Program-made: the position numbers and the translations under genes
The notes under the pieces: model-generated
What the model was told of the DNA's origin: nothing
Seen by the model: the letters and a program-made list of their open reading frames with translations, nothing else
Database searches by the model: none
DNA from: Paucilactobacillus hokkaidonensis JCM 18461
GTDB lineage: Bacteria > Bacillota > Bacilli > Lactobacillales > Lactobacillaceae
Assembly: GCF_000829395.1 (NCBI RefSeq)
Contig: NZ_AP014680.1
Coordinates: 1,302,001 to 1,366,000 of the forward strand
DNA length: 64,000 bases
Reading direction: 5' to 3'
Part shown: one piece after another, positions 27,605 to 36,576 of the stretch
Layout of the letters: each line of letters starts with the position of its first letter
Numbering within the stretch: position 1 is the first letter of the stretch

Positions 27605-28648
27605 TTATTTTTCTAGGTACTTAACCGCATCATTGAATGTTTTAACCGGGACAACTTTCATTTCCGGAGCATACTTTTTAGCCGTTGCTTTGGCTAATTG
27701 ATAGTTGGTTTTATGTTGTTCTTCATACTTTAAAATTGTCTTGCTTGGCTTAATATACGGTGCCAAAAAGACGGTTGCACCCGCTTTTTTAGCCGCAATA
27801 ACCTTTTTATCAATCCCACCAATCTCCCCCACGCTACCATCAGGGTTGATTGTTCCAGTTCCAGCAATTTTACGTCCCTGTCGCAGATTTGTCGGTGATA
27901 TTTGATCATAAATCTGCAAACTAAACATCAATCCACCAGATGGTCCACCTAATTCACCAGGGGTCACCTTCACTGGAATTTTAGTATTAACTTTAACGTT
28001 GTTGGTTAAAATAATCCCAATACCAGTTTTCTTAGTACTTAACTTAACTAACGAATGGGTACTTTGATGTTGCTTTCCATTATGCAAATAGGTAACGGTA
28101 ACTTTCGTACCAACCCTTTGTTTACCAAGATATTTTTGATATCCTTGCGCTGTATTAAAGTGCCGACCGTTAACCTTGGTAATTGTGTCTCCAACTTTAA
28201 TATCATCCTTAAATTTGGAATTTGACTGCACCTGCAGCACATAAATCCCTAAGTACTTTTTAGTTACCTGCTGATTGGCAGCCTTGTAGGCGGTTGCAAT
28301 TGATTCATTGATTGCACTTTGCATATAAAAGTCTTGCACTTTATCGTACGTTTTATCGCTTTGACCACCTGTCACGGAACTTGCACTTTCGATTGTTGCA
28401 TGTGGATTAGCTAATGCCCACAAATAAGTGACCGGTCGCGCACGTTGCAGATATACGGAAGTAATCATATAACTCCCCTTAGCCTTATCAGGATGCTTTT
28501 TAATATGAACATATGACTTTAAATTATCAGCTTCTCCTGGGCTCTCAATATAGCTATTCAGTGGTAAAAATAACATTATCAAGACCACCAAGACTCCAAT
28601 AATTATTAAAGTAACTTTTTTAAATCTTTTACTTAAATGTGACTTCAC
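27605..28648 (-). CDS. ylbL: PDZ-domain Lon-like membrane protease (YlbL/SepM type)
   Basis: An extracytoplasmic serine-lysine protease; the streptococcal relative SepM trims a competence peptide. In 347 residues: an N-terminal membrane anchor (about 11-30), PGEADNL after it, a PDZ domain (about 130-205), and a Lon-protease domain with catalytic Ser237 (GELGGPSGGLM) and Lys281/282 (GGIDKKVIAAKKAGA). The start is GTG with GGAG eight bases upstream, next to the coaD stop. It is last in the ylbG-rsmD-coaD-ylbL operon and immediately upstream of comEA. Confidence 0.92.
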   Translation of the reverse strand: MKSHLSKRFKKVTLIIIGVLVVLIMLFLPLNSYIESPGEADNLKSYVHIKKHPDKAKGSYMITSVYLQRARPVTYLWALANPHATIESASSVTGGQSDKTYDKVQDFYMQSAINESIATAYKAANQQVTKKYLGIYVLQVQSNSKFKDDIKVGDTITKVNGRHFNTAQGYQKYLGKQRVGTKVTVTYLHNGKQHQSTHSLVKLSTKKTGIGIILTNNVKVNTKIPVKVTPGELGGPSGGLMFSLQIYDQISPTNLRQGRKIAGTGTINPDGSVGEIGGIDKKVIAAKKAGATVFLAPYIKPSKTILKYEEQHKTNYQLAKATAKKYAPEMKVVPVKTFNDAVKYLEK

Positions 28649-28649
28649 G

Positions 28650-29132
28650 CTATTTTCTCCGCAATTTTTCTGTTAATTGTTCAGCAACCTGTCCTGGTAA
28701 ATAATCGGACACATCACCGCCAAACTTAGCAACTTCTTTGATTAAACTGCTTGAAAGGTGTTGGTACTTTGGATCAGCCAGCATAAACAAAGTTTCAACT
28801 TGATCATCTAAATGTTGATTCATGGCTGCAATATCACGCTCATATTGAAAATCATTGGTATTGCGTAATCCACGTAACAAATAATCAGCACCCATCTTAT
28901 TCATCAAATTAACAGTTAACTCATCGGCAGTGATTACAGAAACATTGTCATAAGAAACTACCGCTGACTTTATTTGGTCAATTCGTTCCTCTACCGTAAA
29001 AACAGGTTGTTTGCTGGTATTCACCATCACGGCCACTGCTAGTTGATCAAATAACTGACTACCACGCTTAATTAAATCTAAGTGCCCAAGTGTCAATGGA
29101 TCAAAGCTTCCTGGAAAAATTGCAACTTTCAT
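28650..29132 (-). CDS. coaD: Phosphopantetheine adenylyltransferase
   Basis: Penultimate step of coenzyme A synthesis. The 160-residue protein starts MKVAIFPGSFDPLTLGHLDLIKRG, with the nucleotidyltransferase motif GSFDPLTLGH, and has the typical LLRGLRNTNDFQYERDIA and SSSLIKEVAKFGGDVSDYLP. It follows rsmD with one base between the genes. Confidence 0.97.
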   Translation of the reverse strand: MKVAIFPGSFDPLTLGHLDLIKRGSQLFDQLAVAVMVNTSKQPVFTVEERIDQIKSAVVSYDNVSVITADELTVNLMNKMGADYLLRGLRNTNDFQYERDIAAMNQHLDDQVETLFMLADPKYQHLSSSLIKEVAKFGGDVSDYLPGQVAEQLTEKLRRK

Positions 29133-29133
29133 A

Positions 29134-29697
29134 TTATTCAGTTCCTTTCTGAAATCGATAAATCGTTAAAACCGTAATACCATAATCTTGCTGTTTAACA
29201 AAATCAAATCCAGGTATTTCATGTTCTAGGTTTGCATTTTGGTCGGTTTCGGCCACAATTAATGCTTGATCTTGTAACAAATTAAGCTCGCGCATTTTTT
29301 CTAAGTCTGCCATAATTTTTTGCTGTGCATACGGCGGATCCAAGAATACTAAGTCAAAACAATATTGATGATCAACCAATAAATGCAGTGCTTTTTTTGC
29401 ATCCTGTTTGTAAATTTCAAATTGAGATTCATGTTTAGTCACAGAAACGTTATCTTTAATTGTCTTAATTGCTTGATAATGATGATCAATTAAAAACGCT
29501 TTTTCAATACCACGCGAAACTGCCTCAATACTCAATCCACCACTACCGGCATACAAATCAAGACTCATTCCACCATCAAAATACGGTCCAATAATATTAA
29601 ATAGCGCTTCTTTAACCTTATCCGTAGTTGGACGTGTTGCACTGCCAGGTACGGCCTTTAGTTTTCGTCCTCTAAATTCTCCTGATACTACTCGCAT
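29134..29697 (-). CDS. rsmD: 16S rRNA (guanine966-N2)-methyltransferase RsmD
   Basis: Methylates G966 of 16S rRNA during assembly. The 187-residue protein begins MRVVSGEFRGRKLKAVPGSATRPTTDKVKEALFN, characteristic of RsmD. It has an S-adenosylmethionine-binding LDLYAGSGGLSIEAVSRG and the catalytic LVFLDPPYAQQ. Its ATG overlaps the end of ylbG (TAAATG), implying translational coupling. Confidence 0.96.
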   Translation of the reverse strand: MRVVSGEFRGRKLKAVPGSATRPTTDKVKEALFNIIGPYFDGGMSLDLYAGSGGLSIEAVSRGIEKAFLIDHHYQAIKTIKDNVSVTKHESQFEIYKQDAKKALHLLVDHQYCFDLVFLDPPYAQQKIMADLEKMRELNLLQDQALIVAETDQNANLEHEIPGFDFVKQQDYGITVLTIYRFQKGTE

Positions 29698-29985
29698 TTA
29701 TCGATCTTCCTTGTCAATATCTTGATTGTATAATCCAGCTTCTTTTAAGTCGGACATATTTGGATCTACCAGTGGCCAATTAGAATATAATACTTTTTTG
29801 ACAAACTTTAACTGACCCACGCTTTGGTGCGTCTGTTTAATATTTTCTTGATCAGTATATAAAACGACATAGCGCATTTTTTTAGATACATATTCCACAG
29901 TACCAAAATGGCGCAATTGCCGGACTGACCGTAAATTATTTACATACACAATCAGCGCTTGTCGTGCTTTTATTTCGAATGCCAA
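29698..29985 (-). CDS. YlbG family protein (DUF2129/UPF0298)
   Basis: A small soluble protein of 95 residues with QALIVYVNNLRSVRQLRHFGTVEYVSKKMRYVVLYTD, the recognisable core of the YlbG family. The function is unknown; the conserved position just upstream of rsmD and coaD suggests a link to ribosome maturation. The start is TTG at 29983-29985 with a GAGATGAT site upstream. It is first in the operon. Confidence 0.88.
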   Translation of the reverse strand: MAFEIKARQALIVYVNNLRSVRQLRHFGTVEYVSKKMRYVVLYTDQENIKQTHQSVGQLKFVKKVLYSNWPLVDPNMSDLKEAGLYNQDIDKEDR

Positions 29986-30152
29986 TTTATCATCTCATTT
30001 GTTCTTTAGTATGAGGTCCATTGTACCAAATTTTTTAGATGTCTGCTTAAAAAGGATGTGTAACAAGCTGAATAGATTCCGCAATACATATTTAAGCACC
30101 CATAAATCAAGATAAGATAATTTTCTAACAACATGTTCTCAATCACAAAAAC

Positions 30153-30215
30153 CATAGTAACTAAATACGCAACACGATTCAAAGTACAAATCATATTGCG
30201 TATTTTATGACTATG
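30153..30215 (-). terminator. Terminator of pyc
   Basis: CATAGT (30153-30158) with ACTATG (30210-30215) and AAATACGCAA (30163-30172) with TTGCGTATTT (30196-30205) form a two-part stem. On the minus strand it leads into GGTTTTTG. The remaining bases between ylbG and pyc (30006-30243) hold no supportable gene. Confidence 0.65.
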
Positions 30216-30243
30216 TGACGACTTTTAATCGTGCTGATTTACA

Positions 30244-33200
30244 CTAATTAATTTCAATCAATAAATCATTATTATCAATAACATCCCCGGCTTCAACGTA
30301 AACTTTTGCAACCGTACCTGCAATTGGTGCTTGAATTGTAGTTTCCATTTTCATTGCTTCCGTAACAACAATGGGGTCACCTTTTGCTACCTGATCACCT
30401 TTTGCTACCAACACTTTTAGTACTGATCCACTCATTGTTGCGCCAATTTCACCTGATTTACTAGGCTCAGCCTTACGCTTTTTAGATACCGTCTTATGAA
30501 CACTTAAATCGGCAACTCGGACTTCTCGTGCATGCCCATTAATATCAAAGTAGAGCGTCCGTTGCCCATCTTCGTCTGGCTCACCAACCTGATTTAATGA
30601 AACAATCATTGAATTGCCACTAGAAAGTTCAATATCAACACGCTCACCTAGTCGCATTCCTTGGAAAAATGTCGGAGTATCTAATAATGAAACCGGCCCG
30701 TACTTAGACTGCATTTCAGTATAATCCATGAAAACTTTTGGATATAAAACATAACTGACCACTTCGTCTTGTGTCGCTGGATGGCCCAATTTAGCAGACA
30801 ACTCTTGTTTTGCTGCTTTAAAATCAACTGGCTTAGCCAGACTACCAGGACGGACTGTTAGCGGCTTCTTACCCTTTAAAATGATTTGTTGCAACTTTTT
30901 AGGAAAACCTCCAGTTGGTTGACCCAAATCACCCATAAAGAAATCAACAACCGAATCAGGAAAATCTAATTGATCACCATTTTCTTCAACATATTGTGGC
31001 GTTAAATCATGTTGGACCATAAACAATGCCATATCACCGACAACCTTCGAAGATGGTGTAACTTTAATAATATCCCCAAACATTAGATTGACCTGGCGAT
31101 ACATTTTCTTAACCTCTTCAAATCGATCACCCAAACGTAACGCATTAGCTTGTTGTTGCAAGTTGGAATATTGCCCACCTGGCATTTCAGTTTGGTAAAT
31201 ATCAGTTTGTGGACCAGCCATTTTGTTAGAAAATTGTTGATAATATGGTCGAACCGTCTTCCAGTAACGATCAACCGCTTCAACATTTTTAATATCAACA
31301 TTTGGCTGACGATCAGTATTCTGTAGCGCATAGTATAGGCTTCCCATACTTGGTTGTGATGTAGTTCCAGACATCGAACTAGAAGCAACATCTACAATAT
31401 CAACTCCCGCTTTAGTGGCTTGAGCATAAGTATAGACGCCATTGCCAGTCGTATCGTGAGTATGCAGATGAATTGGTAGGTCGACTGTCTCTTTCAATGT
31501 TGAAATCAACCGGTAAGCTGCTTCTGGCTTTAATAGGCCTGCCATATCTTTGATCGCAATAATATGTGCTCCAGCAGCTTCTAATTCCTTTGCTAGGTCA
31601 GTATAATATTTCAAATTATATTTAGTTTTATTAGGATCTAGGATATCACCGGTGTAACACATCGTTGCTTCTGCAATTTTATTATTATCGCGGACATATT
31701 GGATGCTTTTTTCCATTTGATCAACCCAATTTAAACTATCGAAGATCCGAAATACATCCATCCCCGCATCAGCAGATTGGTCAATAAATGCTTTTAAAAC
31801 GTTATCCGGATAATTTTGGTACCCAACGGCGTTAGAACCACGGAATAACATTTGAGTCAGCGTGCGCGGCATCAATTTTCGCAGTTCACGAAGACGGGCC
31901 CATGGATCCTCTGCTAAAAAGCGGTAAGCAACGTCAAACGTAGCGCCACCCCACATTTCATAGGAGAACAACTGAGGCAATGCTCGTTGTAACTGTGGTG
32001 CGATCAACGTCATGTCTTTTGTGCGCATCCGGGTAGCAAATAAACTTTGATGGGCATCTCGCATCGTGGTATCAGTCAGTAAAACTGGTTTTTGTTGCTT
32101 TAACCAATCCACAACTGCATCAGGACCGCTTTGTTCCAACACATCTTTTGCTGTAACTAAATTATCATCTAGTGGAACAAATTCTTCAGCATATTTAAAT
32201 TCTGGATAGTACTTTTTTTCACGACTAACGCCTGGAAATCCATTGACGGTTGTATTAGCAATATAATTTAACAACCGACTACGCCTATCCATATTTTGCC
32301 GAAAATTAAATAATTCTGGCGTTTCTTCAATGAATGTTGTTGTTGCTTTTCCAGCTGCAAAAGTAGGATGTGCAATCACATTTTTCATAAACTCTAAGTT
32401 AGTCTTAACGCCCCTAATAGTAAATTCATTTAGAACCCGAGACATTTTATCGCAAGCCTCTGAAAATGTATCCGCGGCTACAATTGCCTTAACTAGGAGT
32501 GAATCAAAATACGGTGTAATGACAGAACCGGTAAATGCATTTCCACCATCAAGCCGTACCCCATTTCCACCCGGTGAAATATAAGTCGAAATTTTTCCTG
32601 TATCTGGCATAAAATTATTAGCCGGATCTTCAGTTGTCACTCGTGCTTGAATGGCAGCCCCGTGATAGCTTAGTTCATCTTGATTAGGTAAGTTGATCTC
32701 TTTGTGCAGATCACAGCCCTGAGCAATCAAAATTTGTGCTTGAACAATGTCAAAGCCAGTAATCATTTCAGTAATTGTATGTTCTACTTGAACTCGTGGA
32801 TTAACTTCGATGAAATAAAACTGATCTCCTTCAACTAAAAATTCAACCGTTGCTGCATTCAAATAATTGACGTGCTGCATAAACCGCACAGCGGCCGCAC
32901 AAATTTTTTGACGTAACGCTACCGGCAACGCAACTGCTGGTGCAATTTCAATCACTTTTTGATTTCGCCGTTGAACAGAACAATCCCGTTCAAATAAGTG
33001 CATCACATTGCCATGTTTGTCTGCTAAAATTTGGACTTCAATATGTTTAGGACTAGCTAAATATTTCTCTAAATAAATTTCACAGTCGCCAAACGACTGA
33101 GTGGCTTCGCTTTGAGCCCGGGTATAGGCTTCAATCAAATCAGCTTCATGTTTAACGATCCGCATACCGCGGCCACCGCCACCCATTGCAGCTTTAACAA

Positions 33201-33666
33201 AAATTGGATAGCCAATTTCTTGAGCACTTTTTTTAGCAGCTTCAATCGTTTCAACCGGTTGGCTTGTACCAGGAATTATTGGCACATTGGCCTCTTTAGC
33301 GGCACGTTTAGCAGCAATTTTATCGCCAAACATTTGTAAGTGCTCAACTTTGGGACCAATAAACGTAATTCCTTCTTCACCACACCGCTTAGCAAACTGG
33401 GCATTTTCGGATAAAAAACCATAGCCTGGATGGATTGCATCAACATTATGTTCTTTAGCCACTCGGATGATATCTTCAATATCCAAATATGCAGCAATTG
33501 GTTTCTCACCAGCACCAACTAAATAGGCTTCATCAGCTTTAAAACGATGTTCTGAATACTCATCTTCTTTTGCATAGATCGCAACTGCCGTCATTTTTAA
33601 TTCATGAATCGCACGAAAAATACGCGTTGCAATTTCGCCACGATTTGCTACCATTACTTTTTCCAT
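30244..33666 (-). CDS. pyc: Pyruvate carboxylase
   Basis: Biotin enzyme that makes oxaloacetate from pyruvate and bicarbonate. About 1140 residues with the full single-chain layout. First comes biotin carboxylase (MEKVMVANRGEIATRI, ATP loop AAMGGGGRGMRIV, EVNPRVQVEHT). Then the carboxyltransferase (LLTDTTMRDAHQSLFATR, EMWGGATFDVA, HLHTHDTTGNG), and then a C-terminal biotinyl domain with VTEAMKMET, biotin Lys at about 1106. The start at 33666 is favoured: GGGGGA lies six bases upstream. An ATG one codon earlier and a TTG at 33684 are alternatives. It follows ftsW, the usual Firmicutes order. Confidence 0.97.
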   Translation of the reverse strand: MEKVMVANRGEIATRIFRAIHELKMTAVAIYAKEDEYSEHRFKADEAYLVGAGEKPIAAYLDIEDIIRVAKEHNVDAIHPGYGFLSENAQFAKRCGEEGITFIGPKVEHLQMFGDKIAAKRAAKEANVPIIPGTSQPVETIEAAKKSAQEIGYPIFVKAAMGGGGRGMRIVKHEADLIEAYTRAQSEATQSFGDCEIYLEKYLASPKHIEVQILADKHGNVMHLFERDCSVQRRNQKVIEIAPAVALPVALRQKICAAAVRFMQHVNYLNAATVEFLVEGDQFYFIEVNPRVQVEHTITEMITGFDIVQAQILIAQGCDLHKEINLPNQDELSYHGAAIQARVTTEDPANNFMPDTGKISTYISPGGNGVRLDGGNAFTGSVITPYFDSLLVKAIVAADTFSEACDKMSRVLNEFTIRGVKTNLEFMKNVIAHPTFAAGKATTTFIEETPELFNFRQNMDRRSRLLNYIANTTVNGFPGVSREKKYYPEFKYAEEFVPLDDNLVTAKDVLEQSGPDAVVDWLKQQKPVLLTDTTMRDAHQSLFATRMRTKDMTLIAPQLQRALPQLFSYEMWGGATFDVAYRFLAEDPWARLRELRKLMPRTLTQMLFRGSNAVGYQNYPDNVLKAFIDQSADAGMDVFRIFDSLNWVDQMEKSIQYVRDNNKIAEATMCYTGDILDPNKTKYNLKYYTDLAKELEAAGAHIIAIKDMAGLLKPEAAYRLISTLKETVDLPIHLHTHDTTGNGVYTYAQATKAGVDIVDVASSSMSGTTSQPSMGSLYYALQNTDRQPNVDIKNVEAVDRYWKTVRPYYQQFSNKMAGPQTDIYQTEMPGGQYSNLQQQANALRLGDRFEEVKKMYRQVNLMFGDIIKVTPSSKVVGDMALFMVQHDLTPQYVEENGDQLDFPDSVVDFFMGDLGQPTGGFPKKLQQIILKGKKPLTVRPGSLAKPVDFKAAKQELSAKLGHPATQDEVVSYVLYPKVFMDYTEMQSKYGPVSLLDTPTFFQGMRLGERVDIELSSGNSMIVSLNQVGEPDEDGQRTLYFDINGHAREVRVADLSVHKTVSKKRKAEPSKSGEIGATMSGSVLKVLVAKGDQVAKGDPIVVTEAMKMETTIQAPIAGTVAKVYVEAGDVIDNNDLLIEIN

Positions 33667-33686
33667 CATATATCCCCCATCCAAAT

Positions 33687-34841
33687 TTAAGCTAATGTTC
33701 GCCCACTAGATTGACGAGCACTAATGTTTAGCACACAGCCTAATGCGACACATAAAACTAACATACTAGAACCACCATAACTAATAAATGGAAAAGTAAC
33801 TCCTGTGATTGGTAATAACCCTGTGACACCACCGACATTAAACAAAGTTTGAATCGTAATAAATGTGGCGACCCCATAGCAAACCAACGATGAATAGGCA
33901 TCCTGAGCGCGTACTCCAAGCCAGATAGTACGAGCAACAATGATTCCCAATAAACACATGATCAAAACAACGACAATCAGCCCTAGCTCTTCACCAATCA
34001 CAGCCATAATGAAGTCTGTATTAGGTTCAGGGAGATACCCCATCTTTTGAATACTGTTACCTAACCCGACTCCAAAAACACCACCGTTACTGAGAGCGTA
34101 ATATGAATTAACGAGCTGACTTCCAGCTCCCTGCGCGGTTCCAAACGGATTAACAAAAGCAACGATTCGTTGTAATTGATAACTATGAATTGCCCCACTT
34201 TGTGCGACCCTGCTAAGTAATGGTAAAACTACGAGGATGAATCCAAAGATAATTGAAAAAATTGCAATAACGCCTTTTTTCCAAGAAATACCACTGGCTA
34301 AAACCATAATCATGATAATAGCACCATTAATCACAGCCCCGCCCAAATCAGGCTGAATTAAGATTAACCCGACTAACACAAATGACAATAGCAACGGACC
34401 ACCAGCTGAGCTAAAAAAAGCAGTAGATAGTTGATTTTCACGCTGAGACAGCATCCGCGCAAGATATAGAATTAAAAATACTTTGCATACTTCAGCCGGC
34501 TGAATATTAATAACACCTAAATTAATCCATCCCTGCGCACCATTGACCGCCTGACCAAATAATTTAACAAACAACAATGCACCTAATTGAACTGCTGCAA
34601 AAATGACTAAAAAGCGCGGACTTTGCAGTATTTTAATATTAATAGCCATCATAAACCAAACTACCATTATCCCCATCACCACGTATAATGCCTGTTTAAT
34701 TAAATAAGCCGTTGGCGATCCACCATTTTGACTAGCAATATCAGCACTAGCAGAATACACCATTACAATTCCAATTAAACACAGTAATAGATACGGAATA
34801 ACTAAATAATAATCTAAAAAACGAAACTTTTTACTCAACAT
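33687..34841 (-). CDS. ftsW: Peptidoglycan polymerase FtsW (SEDS family)
   Basis: Septal glycosyltransferase of the SEDS family, working with a class B penicillin-binding protein. The 384-residue multi-pass protein has YYLVIPYLLLCLIGIVMVYSAS, the WINLGVINIQPAEVCKV loop, IQPDLGGAVI and the C-terminal FISYGGSSML typical of SEDS proteins. The neighbour pyc downstream supports FtsW rather than RodA. An extended -10 promoter lies 72 bases upstream and an insertion sequence ends 115 bases upstream. Confidence 0.92.
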   Translation of the reverse strand: MLSKKFRFLDYYLVIPYLLLCLIGIVMVYSASADIASQNGGSPTAYLIKQALYVVMGIMVVWFMMAINIKILQSPRFLVIFAAVQLGALLFVKLFGQAVNGAQGWINLGVINIQPAEVCKVFLILYLARMLSQRENQLSTAFFSSAGGPLLLSFVLVGLILIQPDLGGAVINGAIIMIMVLASGISWKKGVIAIFSIIFGFILVVLPLLSRVAQSGAIHSYQLQRIVAFVNPFGTAQGAGSQLVNSYYALSNGGVFGVGLGNSIQKMGYLPEPNTDFIMAVIGEELGLIVVVLIMCLLGIIVARTIWLGVRAQDAYSSLVCYGVATFITIQTLFNVGGVTGLLPITGVTFPFISYGGSSMLVLCVALGCVLNISARQSSGRTLA

Positions 34842-34912
34842 CGTGTTCCACTCACTTAAAACACACTCATTTCTGATTAAAATATCATTAGAGATAAAAA
34901 TTAATTGAAATA

Positions 34913-34921
34913 ATTATATCA
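34913..34921 (-). promoter_or_regulatory. Extended -10 promoter of ftsW
   Basis: On the minus strand TGATATAAT is a perfect extended -10. No good -35 hexamer is seen. The first base of the insertion sequence lies 35 bases further upstream. Confidence 0.6.
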
Positions 34922-34947
34922 CACTCCATTTACAGTTCGACTATTGA

Positions 34948-34955
34948 TTTGTAAA
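34948..34955. repeat. Target site duplication, left copy
   Basis: TTTGTAAA directly abuts the insertion sequence and is repeated at 36503-36510. Confidence 0.85.
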
Positions 34956-35012
34956 GTATGTGTCAAGTTTTCCTAGATACCTTTTATTCGACTTAATATT
35001 TATACATCCGAA

Positions 35013-36377
35013 TTAACGGGAGTATGCTTTTGCCATTGCCCCTATGGGGCTACTTGTTGATGAATCAACAGTAATATTACCAATTTTAACGCCTATGTGA
35101 TGTGAACGTATTTTTCGGTTTAAATCTGTGAATCTAATTGATTTAATTGACTCGAGAGATACTTCAATTTTAAGTTCTCTTAGCCTTCTTAATCCTGATG
35201 ATAGATCTTGATTAAGATGACTGTTAACTCTTTCTAGTATGAGAACTAACATAGCTTGTAATCCTTCTTTAGACCAACTCTTACCCTGCTTTTTTAAGCG
35301 GTAGGTGAAAGCTCTGTGTGAGCTCTCAGCTGAGCCTAATTTGCCCATATATTTATAACCGCGATCTTTAGGACGTTTGATATATTTCCAATTACGGCTT
35401 AGATAATGTCTTAATTTGGTCAACTTTTCGGAATCTTTTCCAATTGTAATTTGTGATTCAAAAGTATCTAAAATAGCCGCTAATTGGTTCAAATTATGTC
35501 CTCTAATAGCTGCTGTAGCCTTTCTACTTAACGGGTTTTGTAGACCGATGGTCTGCTCGAATTTTCGAATAAAGTGATACCGATCAATTACATACTCAAC
35601 TTTTTTTGCCCCAGGAACTAATTCGCGCATACTGATGGGATCATATCCAGGACCGGCATCACTTGCTAAAAACACTACCATTTCGCTTAATTTATAATGT
35701 GCTTCCAGATAATCACAAACTTGTTTTCGTGCTTTTAAATGATTAGTTTCAACAAATTCACGCTTATTTACTGGACCAGCATTAGTGGATTCGTATACCT
35801 TATAATGATGCACAGAAACCCGTTGCTTACCACGTTCTCGGACTTCAAAAGCATCTCCTTCAATTACTAAATTATCCACTTTTTTACGATGAACAATTTC
35901 TTTATCAAGTGTTTCTTCCTCGACAGCAACGATGTCGGCCATCTCTCTAACGATTTTGTCGACTGCCCATGCACTAATATCAGTCTGACTGGCAAGGTTA
36001 ATCATATCCGCTGTGTTTCTCATGGTAGTCATTTGACCAATCTTACTAACAACACTTTTGAAATATGGTGAAAACCTTTTTCGCGACGCAAGTTTTAAAT
36101 GTGTATCCAGTGGAAAATAATTGGTTCCATCTGTCTTCCTATAGCATCTACGTTCAAATGAAACAGCACCAAACATAAAATTGATTGTTCGTGGTTGTCG
36201 GTTAATAAAGGTATGGTCACTTGGAATCTGAGAAACTAACGTTTCGTCTAGTTGAATTAAGTATTTAGATACAATTTCTTGAAACATTTCCCGCAAACAA
36301 CGAATAACTTGTTCCTCCAAATCAAATAAACTATCTAAATTCTTCAATGAATCAATAAAATCTGCTAAAATAAACAT
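35013..36377 (-). CDS. ISLre2-family transposase (UPF0236)
   Basis: A 454-residue transposase, full length and uninterrupted. Family features: RQPRTINFMFGAVSFERRCYRK, LVIEGDAFEVRERG, LASDAGPGYDP, VIDRYHFIRKF and the C-terminal KLGSAESSHRAFTYRLKKQGKSWSKEGLQAM. These blocks carry acidic residues (for example in IEGDAF, SDAGPG and IDRYH) that could form the catalytic site; I assign them by pattern only. The start ATG is preceded by a hairpin at 36381-36430 that contains the likely ribosome site. Confidence 0.92.
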   Translation of the reverse strand: MFILADFIDSLKNLDSLFDLEEQVIRCLREMFQEIVSKYLIQLDETLVSQIPSDHTFINRQPRTINFMFGAVSFERRCYRKTDGTNYFPLDTHLKLASRKRFSPYFKSVVSKIGQMTTMRNTADMINLASQTDISAWAVDKIVREMADIVAVEEETLDKEIVHRKKVDNLVIEGDAFEVRERGKQRVSVHHYKVYESTNAGPVNKREFVETNHLKARKQVCDYLEAHYKLSEMVVFLASDAGPGYDPISMRELVPGAKKVEYVIDRYHFIRKFEQTIGLQNPLSRKATAAIRGHNLNQLAAILDTFESQITIGKDSEKLTKLRHYLSRNWKYIKRPKDRGYKYMGKLGSAESSHRAFTYRLKKQGKSWSKEGLQAMLVLILERVNSHLNQDLSSGLRRLRELKIEVSLESIKSIRFTDLNRKIRSHHIGVKIGNITVDSSTSSPIGAMAKAYSR

Positions 36378-36380
36378 GAA

Positions 36381-36430
36381 AGACCTGCATCCTTTCTTTT
36401 AATCTTCGTCGATTAAAAGGCTACAGGTCT
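36381..36430 (-). promoter_or_regulatory. Hairpin covering the transposase ribosome site
   Basis: AGACCTG (36381-36387) pairs with CAGGTCT (36424-36430), and inside it TTTTAATC (36397-36404) pairs with GATTAAAA (36411-36418). The likely ribosome site GAAAGGA on the minus strand lies inside the structure. Readthrough transcripts would fold it shut, a known way insertion sequences limit transposase made from outside promoters. Confidence 0.5.
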
Positions 36431-36502
36431 TTTCTTATATATTCAATCTAAAATGAATATTCCTAGAAATATGTTGACCATCTAGGAAAACCTTACACTA
36501 AC

Positions 36503-36510
36503 TTTGTAAA
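36503..36510. repeat. Target site duplication, right copy
   Basis: Second copy of TTTGTAAA, directly after the right inverted repeat. Confidence 0.85.
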
Positions 36511-36524
36511 TATGCACACAAAAA

Positions 36525-36563
36525 AGCTATTTAACAATTCTATTTTAGAATTATTAAATAGCT
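36525..36563 (-). terminator. Terminator of typA
   Basis: AGCTATTTAA and TTAAATAGCT plus AATTCTA/TAGAATT form a long stem; TTTTTTGTG follows on the minus strand. The insertion sequence lies just beyond it. Confidence 0.8.
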
Positions 36564-36576
36564 CTAATTTTAAGAT

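Larger units (their letters stand above)
34956..36502 (-). mobile_element. ISLre2-family insertion sequence, complete
   Basis: A 1547-bp element bounded by imperfect inverted repeats. The left end begins GTATGTGTCAAGTTTTCCTA at 34956. The right end, read inward from 36502 on the complement, is GTTAGTGTAAGGTTTTCCTA. 19 of the first 23 bases match, including the uninterrupted block GTTTTCCTAGAT. An 8-bp duplication TTTGTAAA flanks both ends, showing a simple transposition event with no later rearrangement. It carries one intact transposase frame, so it may still be mobile. It separates typA (with its terminator) from the ftsW promoter. Confidence 0.9.

Noticed and set aside
30006-30194. A 62-codon minus-strand frame between ylbG and pyc
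   Set aside because: Cysteine- and tyrosine-rich, no ribosome site, and it overlaps part of the pyc terminator hairpin; most likely chance.
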